Shown here: positions 41,645-52,588 of the stretch, in pieces
Position numbering within the stretch: the stretch's first letter is position 1
Layout: every line of letters starts with the position of its first letter
From: Arachis hypogaea
Taxonomy: Eukaryota > Streptophyta > Magnoliopsida > Fabales > Fabaceae
Direction of reading: 5' to 3'
DNA length: 64,000 nucleotides
Assembly (NCBI RefSeq): GCF_003086295.3
Contig: NC_092051.1
Coordinates: forward strand, 77,570,445 to 77,634,444
Translations under genes and position numbers: made by a program
The notes under the pieces: generated by a model
The model's database searches: none
What the model was told of the DNA's origin: nothing
Seen by the model: only the letters and a program-made list of their open reading frames with translations

Positions 41645-43318
41645 CAATGTTCTGAAAACCGGACCGGACCAGCCGGTTCGACCGGATTAACCAAGAACCG
41701 ATCAGTTAGCCGGTCCGGTCAACTCCTAAAACCGGCCTGCAAAAAAATGGTGAAAAAATTTGCCGAACCGGTGGTTAACCGGTGAACCGAACGAACCGGC
41801 CAATTTTTTTTTAAGTCTGGTTCTCCCCTTCAACACCAAACGGCATCGTTTTGGTTTAATTAGAAAAAAAAAACAAAACGCGTAGCCCAAATGCCCCCAA
41901 TCCCTTCTCCCTTTTCTCACTCTCAGGGTCACCAATATACCAAAATCAAAACCCCTAATTCAAAGGTTCTTTGGAGAGCAGCGGAAGAATGAGGCTTGTC
42001 AAAGCACGGCAGCGGTGGAGGAAGGAGGTGGTGGAGCTGTGGTTGATGTGCATGGCTTCCCGAGCTTTTCTGCTTTTCACTTCTCTCTTCTCTCTCACTC
42101 TCAGTCTCTCCAAAATGGCAAAATCCCCCAATCTATGTCGCTCTTAGTCTCAGACGCCGCCAGTCTTCTCTGTCGTCCCCGTCGTCAGCCGCCTCTTTCT
42201 CATCGTCAAAAATGCCTCTGTCTCCGAGACATCTCTCCTCTGTCTGTATCGAGCACCTCTCTGTCTGAAGTGCGAACGTACCTGTGCCGCCGTGGGCTCT
42301 TTGCCGTCGCCCGTGAGTTCTTCAATTTTCATCGTCCCTCAACATCTTCATGGTCTTGTTTATTTTCACTGATTTCTTCCCTTTTCACTTTAGTTTTTTA
42401 TTTGTTTCCTCTGTTGTGTTTGTTAATTTTATTTATTCTGATTTCTGAGTTGCTGCACTTGTTTGTTGCTGATTTGTTTGATTCTCAGTTGATGGTGTTA
42501 TGATGGATTACTTCACTACATTATTTATGTTGAAATTTTTTTGGTTTTTGTTTTTTTCAATTAATTTTTTATTCAGTAAGGAATTTAGGGCAGATTTGTG
42601 TTCATAACTTCAGATGCAGAGTTCTTGTTTTGAGTTATTCTGCTTTTCAATTTTTTTATTTTGTTAATTATATGGATTAATCATTTTGTAATTCTAAATT
42701 TTACCGAATATAAATTTGATAAAAGTTTAATTTTGGGACTCTGGTTTTTGAATTTTTCTATATTGAATTTCACTATATAAGTTCAATTGTGCTCTATTGA
42801 ATTCTGCTATATTGAATGTTGGTGGTGAAAGTATCTGAAAGTGATGCTTCTGAACCTGCCATAAGGATGTCCCTCATGCATCTCCACCTGAAGATTGTAG
42901 AGAGAATGGTGATGTGAAGATGGAAAAGGAATGGCTCTTGATAAACTGTGCAACACATCAAAGGAGCAGGTCAAGAGCAATGAAGAATGCAACAGGGCAG
43001 TGGAGTCAATGAGTAATGCAGATGGAAAAGTTCACAGGGAATTGAAGCCACTAAGAGCTCTAGAGGTTATAGATTGTTTTTTAAGTTTGTGTTCCATTTA
43101 CATAATTCATTTGGTATAGGCATGATCATTGTACATTTAATAGCTATTGGATAATTTCCCCTTCAATGCATTATGGAACTCGTGTTGTGTTTAATGTGTT
43201 TTTATACTAAATTTTTAATAATTTTATTTAATATTTAATTAAACTGGTTGAACCCCGGTTGAACCAGTGAACCAGTCACCTCATCGGTTCATTAACCGGT
43301 CTGGTTCTCGCAACCTTG
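41645..43318. mobile_element. hAT-like non-autonomous DNA transposon (1674 bp, 8-bp TSD)
   Basis: Inserted in the integrase of element J. Direct 8-bp flanks TTCCCACC at 41637-41644 and 43319-43326 are a target-site duplication. Imperfect terminal inverted repeats: left CAATGTTCTGAAAACCGG, right (reverse complement) CAAGGTTGCGAGAACCAG. Subterminal regions are packed with CCGGTT and AACCGG words on both strands. An 8-bp duplication with such ends is characteristic of the hAT superfamily. No transposase is encoded. Bases 42000-42500 and 42830-43100 look like gene-derived sequence rather than transposon (GC-richer, GTGAGT donor-like site at about 42312), perhaps a captured host fragment. Confidence 0.85.
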
Positions 43319-43326
43319 TTCCCACC

Positions 43327-43985
43327 TTGACCTTAGCTTTCCGAGCATCAACCGTAACCTAGAGTTATAGAGGAGAACTAGCTCTCCGGCTCTAAACTCT
43401 CTTCTTCTTATGTTTCGATCATGCACCGCTTTCATCTTTTCCTTGTAAAGCCTTGAATTTTCATAGGCTTCCAATCTAAGGTTCTCAAGCTCCACTAATT
43501 GTAGCTTCCTTTCAACTCCAACCCCAAATCCGTTGTTTAACTCTTTTACGGCCCAATATGCTTTATGTTCAATCTCCACCGGGAGATGGCAAGCCTTCCC
43601 ATAGACCAACCGGAATGGGCTCATACCAATCGGCATCTTGTAAGTCGTTCGGTAGGCCCAGAGCGCATCATTGAGCTTAGTACTCCAATCTTTTCTATGA
43701 GGCTTCACAACCTTTTCCAATGCATGCTTTATTTCCAGATTGGAGACCTCGGCTTGGCCATTCGCCTGTGGGTGGAATGCCGTGGCCACCTTATGGATGA
43801 TGCCATACTTCTTCATTATCCCTGCCATTCTTTTGTTGCAAAAGTGCGAGCCTTAATCACTCACGATTGCTTGTGGTGATCCATAGCGGTAAATAATGTT
43901 ATTCCGAACAAAAGAAAGCATTACATTAGCATCATCGGTTCTAGTGAGGATTGCCTCCACCCACTTCTAGTGAGCAAATAATGTT
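43327..43985 (-). pseudogene. Integrase core (element J, proximal half), truncated
   Basis: The minus-strand frame includes KWVEA, RYGSPQAIVSD (second catalytic Asp; a TAA follows at once), [12 protein letters not shown] with the catalytic Glu, [36 protein letters not shown] and [20 protein letters not shown]. The zinc-binding HHCC part and first Asp are missing: homology ends near 43985. It reads toward the distal half at 41636 across the hAT insertion. The role in an intact copy would be insertion of cDNA into the genome. Confidence 0.8.
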
Positions 43986-44452
43986 GGTAGCACTTCCGTG
44001 CTGTTTCCCCTGTCCGTTTCTCCCTTCCTACATTTCTACTTCTTCTCTGTCTTTCTGCTCCCTTTACTATTTTATATTAATTCTGTAATTAGCTTAGTTA
44101 GTTAGTTTAGTTTAATTAGGTGGTTAGAGAACCTGGGCTGAGTAGTGGATTTAGGCTTGTGTGAATTGATGCTGCTGCCTGGTTATTTGCTTTTGCTGAT
44201 TGCTGTTGGAAAAATTCCTGATTTAATTTGCACTTCATTATTGGATTCAATCATGCTCAAGTGTCAGAATTCATGCTGCTTGCAAGTGGAATAATTACTG
44301 TCATGGAATGGTAGTTGCAACTTGAATTCAATGAATGGCATGCTACTTGAATCCACTATCTCTGTTCATTGGGTAGATTTAGTGCTGTATTTTATGCTAG
44401 CATTCTTGCTCACTGTTTGAAGAAACATGTTATTTGTTGCTGGCTGGTTTAG
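43986..44452. other. Unassigned 470 bases
   Basis: T-rich start, then words such as TTAGCTTAGTTAGTTAGTTTAG and GAATTCATGCTGC. I see no ORF, palindrome cluster or match to other parts of the window. It could be a leader or LTR part of yet another element. Confidence 0.4.
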
Positions 44453-45413
44453 TGGTAAAAGTGAGTGCCATTAATGCTCCAAAAGAGCAATTGGCCACGT
44501 TAAGAGTCACGTTAACTCAGTTAACGTGAACTCTAACGTGGAAGAGGAAGATAATGCCAACGTTAGTGACACTCACCTTTGTCACTAATGTTGGACTAAG
44601 CCCATATTGGCTACGTTAAGAGCCACGTTAACTTAGTTAACGTGAACTCTAACGTGGAAGGAGCAAGGAATCGCCAACGTTAGTGACACTCACCTTTGTC
44701 ACTAACGTTGGAGATGGCAATCAACACCACGTTAGTGGCCACGTTAATGTAATTAACGTGAAGCACTAACGTGGGAAAGGGGCATTTTGAAGCGTTAGTG
44801 AAAAAGGTAGGTGTCACTAACGCTCTCGAAGATTTGGCAAGCCTACGTTAAAGGTCACGTTAACTATACTAACGTGAACTCTAACATAGGGAGAAAGGGG
44901 TACTCTCAACATTATTGGGAAAGGTAAACCCCAGTAACGTTTGCGAAGGGCCAAGAGGCAACATTAGTGGTCACGTTAGTGCCACTAACGTTGTAGTTAA
45001 CGTGGACCATTTTGGGTTAGGAACGTTAGTGAAAAAGGTGATTGTCATTAATGTTCTCGACCGTACATTTTCACTTAACGTTAACACCACTAAGGCCCTA
45101 AGCTAAAGTCCATGCCTACTGCACACTTTCTCTGCAAGTGAAGCTGAGCCCACTAAATATGATAACTGCTTCAACTCAAGATCCAAAGGCCCATATCCAA
45201 GACTTGAAGAGCCAACTAGAAGATCATAAGAGTAGTATAAATAGGAGTAGTTTTGAACTAGAGAGAGGCTTTTGGATTGGGAGAACTACTCTCTGTATAA
45301 TTTTACTTTCTCTGCAACTTCTAGTTTTACTTTGAGAATGCATTCTCCATCTTTGTTTTCCATTCCCAGAGCCATGAACCACTAAACCCCTTTCATTGGG
45401 TTAGGGAGCTCTG
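44453..45413 (+). repeat. Internal fragment of a C-family LTR
   Basis: Collinear with 32621-33700 of the element C LTR, with the same CACGTTAAC..GTTAACGTG and AACGTTAGTG..CACTAACGTT inverted repeats. Both LTR ends are missing. It runs straight into pol-derived sequence at about 45414. Confidence 0.75.
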
Positions 45414-46825
45414 AAAGATCATTCCATCTTCTAGAAGCTATGAAGCCATGAACCACTAACCTGAATGAAGGTATGAAGCACCCTCCGAAAGATCATTCCA
45501 TCTTCTAGTGCGATATCATTAACGAGACTGTAGCTGCAGTTCACTAAGAAGAAGTAGAAAGGATGCACATGGAGCAAGGTACAAGTGTGGGGGAAACCCT
45601 CTGAACACAATGTGGACACTTTGCCATCATCACTGGCTCTAGATGATCAAGTACCTAGCCATGAGCAGAAAATGGAGTTGAAGCCCCTTGCACCTCACCT
45701 CAAGTATGCTTACCTTGAAGATAATAAGAAGCTCCCAGTTATCATTGCAAGGGAACTCACATCCCAACAGGAGGAGCAGCTGCTTAGTGTGCTGAGAAGA
45801 CACAAGAAAGGAATTGGGTGGAGCGTAGCGGATATAGTAGGCATCAGCCCTCAAGTTTGTGAGCACAGGATATTTTTAGAAGAGGGAGCAAGGCCTATCC
45901 ATCAACCTCAAAGAAGACTGAACCCCACCATCTTGGAGGTTGTTAAGAAGGAAGTCACCAGACTACATGAAGCTAATATCATCTACCCCATCTCAGATAG
46001 CGAATGGGTTAGCCCAGTACAAGTGGTGCCCAATAAGTCTGGAGTTACAACAAGGAAGAATGAGCATGGAGAGCACATAGCAACTAGAGTGCAGAATTCA
46101 TGGAGAGTTTGCATTGATTTCAGGAACCTCAACCAGGCTACTCGTAAGGATCACTATCCACTGCCATTCATTGATCAAATGCTTGATCGTCTGTCAGGTA
46201 AATCACATTACTGCTTGTTAGATGGTTATACAGGCTATTTTCAAATTCATATAGCTCCTGAAGATCAAGAAAATACTACTTTTACATGTCCCTTTGGAAC
46301 GTATGCATACAAGAGGATGCCTTTTGGCTTGTGTAATACACCGGCTACTTTCCAAAGGTGCATGATGAGTATTTTCTTAGATCTTATAGAGAGCTGTATG
46401 GAAGTTTTTATGGATGACTTTAGTGTGTACGGTGATTCTTTTAACCTTTGCTTGGATAGTTTAGCTAGAGTAGTAGACAGGTGTGTTTGTTCAAATCTTG
46501 TATTAAATTTCGAAAAATGTCATTTTATGGTAAAATAAGGTATTGTTCTAGGACACATTGTTTCCAATACAGGTATTTCTGTAGATCCAGCAACGGTAGA
46601 TGTCATTTCTAGTTTACCTTACCCCTCCTCCGTGAGGGAAGTCCGTTTGTTCCTTGGTCATGCAGGTTTCTACAAGAGATTCATCAAGGAATTCAGTAAG
46701 GTAGCATTGCCTTTATCCAGACTGTTGCAGAAGGATGTTGAGTTCGAGCTGAGTGAGGACTGCATGAAAGCATTTGATAAGCTAAAGATTGCCTTGACTC
46801 AAGCTCCAATTGTGAGAGGACCAGA
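45414..46825 (+). pseudogene. Reverse transcriptase fragment of an Athila/Tat-like element
   Basis: An open frame of about 317 codons (45585-46538) with a stop at 46536-46538; the same frame resumes and continues to about 46825. Visible reverse transcriptase blocks: EANIIYPISDSEWVSPVQVV, RVCIDFRNLNQATRKDHYPL, FIDQMLDRLSGKSHYC, YFQIHIAPEDQENTTFTCPF, MPFGLCNTPATFQRCM and the active site VFMDDFSVYG. Then the thumb and connection (GHAGFYKRFIKEFSKVALP) to APIVRGPD, where RNase H should start but the LTR of element D begins. Protease is absent upstream. A 22-base direct repeat with core GATCATTCCATCTTCTAG lies at 45414-45435 and 45487-45508. This is the only reverse transcriptase in the window. Confidence 0.85.
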
Positions 46826-49033
46826 TTATGCACGGAAACTTGTCTCTTAACAGATTTCCCTCGGCAAGTATACCGAATTGTCGTCAAGTAAAAACTCACA
46901 ATAGAGTGAGGTCGAATCCCACAGGGATTGATTGGTCAAGCAACTTTAATTGGAGGAATGTTCTAGTTGAGCTAAGCAGAATTTGATTTGAGAATTGCAG
47001 GAAATTAAATGGCGGGGAAAGTAAATGGCAGAAAATATAAATGCTGGAAATAAAGAGCTGAATATAAATGACGGAAAGTAAATTACAGAATCTTAAATGG
47101 GGAATGGAGAATTTAGCATGAAAGTAAATGGCCGAAAGTAAAGAGAATGGGTAAGATTAGAAATGGGGGATTCATTGGGCTTAGGAGATGTTGCATTCTC
47201 CGGATCAAGTTCATTTTCATCTCTTCCTCAATCAATGCATTCATTGATCTCCTTGGCAATCTTAAGTGATTGAATTCCAATTCCTTGGTAATTCAATCTC
47301 TCAAATCTTTATCAATAGCCAATTCCTTGGTCTAATTGCTCATGAGAAGAGATGAAGTATGGTCACTGATTATACCACATGTATTTCCAAATCAAAGTAT
47401 TGGGAGAATTATATGTCACCATATCCGCCCAACCCCCAATTTGGTCCAACATGAGAAAACATTTCTAGCATGATCCCTTCATTCCTCTTCCAAGGTTCCG
47501 AAGAGATCCAAGTATGAATAGCTTTTTTTCTAAGACAACTACCCAATTAGATGAAGATTAAAAGCTTTCTAGTAAAATCAAGAGAAAAGAAAGAAGAAGA
47601 ATAATGAAAACTATTATTGATCCATCAAATTTCAACAGAGCTCCCTAACCCAATGAAAGGGGTTTAGTGGTTCATGGCTCTGGGAATGGAAAACAAAGAT
47701 GGAGAATGCATTCTCAAAGTAAAACTAGAAGTTGCAGAGAAAGTAAAATTATACAGAGAGTAGTTCTCCCATTCCAAAAGCCTCTCTCTAGTTCAAAACT
47801 ACTCCTATTTATACTACTCTTCTGATCTTCTAGTTGGCTCTTCAAGTCTTGGACATGGGCCTTTGGATCTTGAGTTGAAGCAGTTATCATCTTTAGTGGG
47901 CTCAGCTTCACTTGCAGAGAAAGTGTGCAGTAGGTATGGACTTTAGCTTAGGGCGTTAGTGGTGTTAACGTTAAGTGAAAATGTGGGGTCGAGAACATTA
48001 GTGACAATCACCTTTTTCACTAACGTTCTAACCCAAAATGGTCCACGTTAACTTCAACGTTAGTGGCACTAACGTGACCACTAACGTTGCCTCTTGGCCC
48101 TTCGCAAACGTTACTGGGGTTTACCTTTCCCAATAACGTTGAGAGTACCCTTTTCTCCCTACGTTAGAGTTCACGTTAGTATAGTAAATGTGACCTTTAA
48201 CGTAGGCTTGCCAAATCTTCGAGAGCGTTAGTGACACCTACCTTTTTCACTAACGCTCCAAAACGCCCCTTTCCCACGTTAGTGCTTCACGTTAATTACA
48301 TTAACGTGGCCACTAACGTGGTGTTAATTGCCATCTCCAACGTTAGTGACAAAGGTGAGTGTCACTAACGTTGGCGATTCCTTTCTCCTTCCACGTTAGA
48401 GTTCACGTTAACTAAGTTAACGTGGCTCTTAACGTAGCCAATATGGGCTTAGTCCAATGTTAGTGACAAAGGTGAGTGTCACTAACGTTGGCATTATCTT
48501 CCTCTTCCACTTAGAGTTCACGTTAACTGAGTTAACGTGACTCTTAACGTGACTAATTGCCCTTTTGGAGCTTTAGTGGCACTCACTTTTACCACTAACA
48601 CTTGGAGCTTCCTTTTCCACCACGTTAACTACCACGTTAATGTAGTTAACGTGGTACTTAACGTGGGCTATGATGGCTTCGATGACATTATTGGTGATCA
48701 CTTTTCTCATTAACGTTGCAAGCTAGCTCCCATTCCACGTTAGTGGTCACGTTAGTTAGACTAACGTGGCTTTTCCTTGCTTCCTTTGTCATGAAATCAA
48801 GCAAATAAAGTGCATCAAAGCTCTAATCTAAGTTATGAGTCATGCATCATCCAATTTGTCATTAAATTCATGCATAATTCTCATGAAATCATATAAAATT
48901 CACAATGTTTGCTTGAATCAAGATGTAAGTGAAATTCTACCCAAAACTTGCTTATTTCCTAAGAAAATGCATGAAACTACCCTAAAATAGTAAAGAAAAG
49001 GTCAGTGAAACTGGCCAAAATGCCCTGGCATCA
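46826..49033 (-). repeat. 3' LTR of element D (about 2208 bp)
   Basis: The minus strand starts TGATGCCAGGGCATTTTGG at 49033. Its other end, (T)TATGCACGGAAA at 46826, matches the reverse complement of the element C LTR end with TG changed to TT. Bases 47950-48770 hold the same two types of inverted repeats as the C LTR. Outside 49033 lies CAACACCAAACTTAAAGC, which on the minus strand is the polypurine-side GCTTTAAGTTTGGTGTTG. Confidence 0.85.
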
Positions 49034-50235
49034 CAACACCAAACTTAAAGCTTACTTGTCCCTAAGCAAGTACTGAAACATGAGAATGACGAATGAAATG
49101 ATAAGAGGAATGAATCATTATTGTGGAAGTCATGTCCTTGGTTTTATGGGGTTTCATGCATAGCAACTTAGGTTCATTCCTTTACTGGCATTCAGACCTT
49201 TATCATGCCCTGGAACACTCACTTGATTGCACCCTTTGAGACTTTTATTTATTGATCCCTTTGTCTTTTCAAGGTTTATTGCATCCTTAGGCTAAGTACT
49301 CTGTGAGGGGGCGACTCTTTAAAATAAGCTTTCAGCCAATACTCCCGAACCAGTTGGTTCAAGGTGCTAGGTGTTGAAACACCCCTAAGGACTTACTCCC
49401 TCAAGTCTCTCTCCCCCATACATGCACACCACAGGCACATGGTTTGTTATTTTCTTTCCTTGAGGCCTTGGTGTCCAGCACCTCTTTGGGTTTACTAAAT
49501 GTTCTGTAGCAAGGTTGCTCTTGATAGTGGATTTTCAGTTGATAATCCCGGGTTAGTTAGCCCAATTTACCAAGTGATAAAGCACTCCTAAGAACTTATT
49601 CATCCAAGCATATCCTTGGTACAAGAGCACCACAGACACATCCCTCAAGATTCAAGCCCTTGGTGCCTACCCTTATTTCTTATTACTTTTCTTTCTTTTT
49701 CAACTCTTATTTTTCTTTTCCTTTTTCTTATTAGGATATTGTTATTTAGCTAGTCTCATGGGGTGTGTTTCAAGCATATGACTTCAGGACAGATAGTTGC
49801 CTTCCTACCTTGTTGGTGAACCAACTTAGCTAAGTCATTATTACACCACAAGCTTAAGAACCTACTCCACAATTGATTATCACTCTGGTCTTTCATAACA
49901 TCTCTTTTTTGTTTGACTCAAGGGACAAGCATACAAGTGAGCAACGTGAAAATGAAGACAGGTAACTTGAACCAGCAAGCATAGACCTAAGCAATGAAAA
50001 TACTAAAGACAGAATTGAAAATTCCTAAGCTACTATGGAAACATATTCTATTTCATACATGATTTTGCTTATTTAATGCTTTGAAAAAGATGGAACAAAG
50101 AGGGAACTCCACCACCTTTTACTCATGGGAGTGCTCATGCTCTCCCTCTTATTTGTCCTCTTTGTGTCCACTTGTGTTTCCTCGTATCCATGCTAGTCTG
50201 GCTTTTTTCCACTCCTGAAGTGCCTTCCTTACTGA
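49034..50235 (-). other. 3' internal region of element D
   Basis: No gene is seen. The minus strand ends with GGGACAAGTAAGCTTTAAG then TTTGGTGTTG next to the LTR. Bases 49700-50100 match the truncated 3' region of element C. So D shows what C has lost. Confidence 0.6.
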
Positions 50236-51656
50236 TTAATGACTCTTTTCTACCCTCTCTCTTTCTTCTCGCGCTAATTTATCCTTTACTTCTTCATATC
50301 TTGTGATTCCCGGATGCAGTACAAGCAGTTGTCCAACTAAGTACCCGAGCCTGGCTTGAGTGTTTACATGATGTCCAGTCTCGTTCATGTAAACTCCCTC
50401 TGCAAACGCTCTGTATTTGTCAAAGAGTTCTGCCTGTTCCAATTGTTTCCGATGCATTTCATCTATGTGTGCACCTTGATGTGCTTGGATGTTGATTAGC
50501 TTTTGGATGGCTTATTGTTGTTGATCTTGCCTTTGCTCTATCCTGTGGAAGGATTCACCCTAATGTTTCTCGTATTCCAGTTGCTGCTCCATCATTTGCT
50601 TTTGCCATTCCCCCTGTTGATTCATCCATCCAGAAAGTAATTCTTCTTTACGGCTTACAAATTGTAAATGTAACTCTTTCTATGCCCTTTGATTTTCCAA
50701 GTATTGTCTAGATAAGCCATCAATCGCTTCCTGTAGTTGGTGCATGTTTAAAGGGGCTTGCTCCTCTAAGTTTTGTCTTTCTACTACTTGATGGGCTGGC
50801 CTCTTTCTTGGCTTTCGTTGAGGTAAGGGAGATGCAACAGCATGCATCCGTCGAACAGTAATTGGGATGCCCACTTTTATCCACTCGGGGTCCTCATCCT
50901 CGAACACCACCCAGCCCTGTCACACAGACAAAAAATAGTGCTGGGGTAGTCTATCCTTCCTCCAGAATTGCTCTTTTCAGCCATCTTCCTAATACCTTGG
51001 GCTATCAGTTCATGGACCTTGATCTCTCCCCCTTTAGGTATACATTGCACCATTGTTGCTCTCTTAAGATTCACCTCTAAGTTATTCCCGACAGGAAGGA
51101 TGGATCTCCTCACAATTTCAAACCACCCCTTTGCTTCAGGGGTGAGGTCCCCTCTTTTGATGAACTTGGGTTTCCCCTGAGGATCTCGTACCCAATCAGC
51201 TCCTTGCACGCAAATATCTTGTATAATCTGGTCATGATTGGGGCTGCTATCTATTCTGGAGTGATAGCTTTCTTCTGCAAATGGTATGGTCCGTAGCTTT
51301 AACACCCTCATGATGCTCATGGGGCTGAAGTCCACGGTTACCCCTCTCACGAAGCTTATATAGGAGTCATCTGCCTTATCATACCTGACTGCATTTGCAT
51401 AAAACTCTCTTACAAGAGTTGCATTTACTTTTATGATTGGATCAGTAAGGAGCTCCCATCTCTTCTTTTCCACCTTCTCTGTGATTTCGGGGCACTCAGT
51501 TTTTCTGACTTGAAAGCCTAGCTCATATATGATCTCCTTATCAACCATCCATCCATATTGCAATGCATGGTGAAAGGTTCTGAATTTCTTCTCATCGAAA
51601 GGGCGTTGCTCCATAGGCTCCTTCCCTTTTCTTCTCTTAGAGCTTGATGATGCCAT
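50236..51656 (-). pseudogene. ORF2 of element D (putative plant transposon protein type)
   Basis: Begins at ATG 51656 (MASSSSKRRKGKEP) and is open to about 50877 (259 codons). A frameshift near 50915 moves it to another frame (FEDEDPEWIKVG), which then carries further stops before MHRKQLEQAELFDKY and the end at 50236. Core landmarks: ECPEITEKVEKKRWELLTDP, LVREFYANAVRYDKADD, FVRGVTVDFSPMSIMRVL, CVQGADWV, KGWFEIVRRSILPV, RATMVQCIPKGG. The N-terminal half is better preserved than in C, so it is the best ORF2 reference of this family in the window. The Gln/Glu-rich C-terminus is likely coiled coil. No enzymatic motif is recognised. Confidence 0.68.
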
Positions 51657-52588
51657 AAGTGACTTTTTGAGATGTGAAGGTGTTAAAGGGTGTGGATAGA
51701 TGGTGAAATTCGGCCGGATTAGGATAGGATATAGTTAAGGGAGTGAGGGAGAGTGTTTTTGATGGGGTAAGAGGTATTAGGTTCCGAGAGTTAGAAGTAC
51801 AAAGAATGAGAATTTGGGATGTGGAAAGGGTATGGAATAAGAACCACTTTATATAGGGAGATGGTGAGTGAATGAAAGGTGTGGATTGATGGAGTGGTTG
51901 TGTGATGAACGGATGGGGTTTAGCATAGGAAGAGCACAAGGATCATCAACTTTATGAAGGGGGGTTGGTTTGATTTCCAAGCGTGTCACTCTTCCAATGT
52001 TGCATGGCAATATTTCCCAATGCATCCCCCTTGAAAACACGTGTATAGTACTCTCCTTTTGTGGTGGCCGAATCCTCCTTCTTCAATTGTCCAATCAATT
52101 CTTTCCAATCCTCCTCTCATTTCTCCTACAGGATAAAAGAACAAAATTAATAAGATTGAAAGTTGGCGGCAAATATTGGAAAAGTGGGATAACTACTTTT
52201 CAAAAGGAAGAAAAACAATTTTTTTTTTTGTTTTTGTTTTTAACTAACTAAGTGCTATTCATGAATGCAAACCAACTGACTAATTAATTCCCCATATATG
52301 CAACATTGGTGACACCAAACTTAGTTTGTGGTCATGTGGTGTAAAAAGAATTGTTTAAGGTGCTAAGAGTGACATGCTATGAGTTGCATTCATGTTCTCT
52401 TAGTGTGCCTTGAACACCAAACTTGTTCTCCACTATATGTTGCATAAAAGGATTCATTCAAGGATATGTCAAAGCTGATTTGGAATTCATGAACCTTGCA
52501 TTATTAATTACTTCAAAAGCATATAAAACATGGGTTGCCTTCCATGAAGCGCTTCTTTAGCATCACTAGCTTGACATTCTACCCTTTG
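51657..52588 (-). other. Spacer between gag-protease and ORF2 of element D
   Basis: No gene is seen. It contains the weak stem-loop ATGGAAGGCAACCCAT (minus strand, 52545-52530) after GAAGCGCTTC, AAGTTTGGTGT words (52312 and 52416 regions), and a candidate acceptor TTTTATCCTGTAG (minus strand, about 52140-52128). A T-rich tract lies at 52215-52240. Confidence 0.5.

Larger units (their letters stand above)
40493..43985 (-). mobile_element. Element J: Ty3/gypsy integrase fragment split by a hAT-like transposon
   Basis: Minus-strand order: integrase core (43985-43327), hAT-like insertion (43318-41645), integrase C-terminus (41644-41412), stem-loop (41412-41395), spacer, ACGCGT palindrome cluster (41110-40493). 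Upstream pol, LTRs and PBS are absent. J is the only element in the window in which the stem-loop follows a real integrase, so it shows where that hairpin sits in a pol-bearing element. Confidence 0.75.

Noticed and set aside
42015..42503. A 162-codon host gene
   Set aside because: Serine/leucine-rich low-complexity translation inside the hAT-like element. No start context or family is recognised; at most a captured exon fragment.
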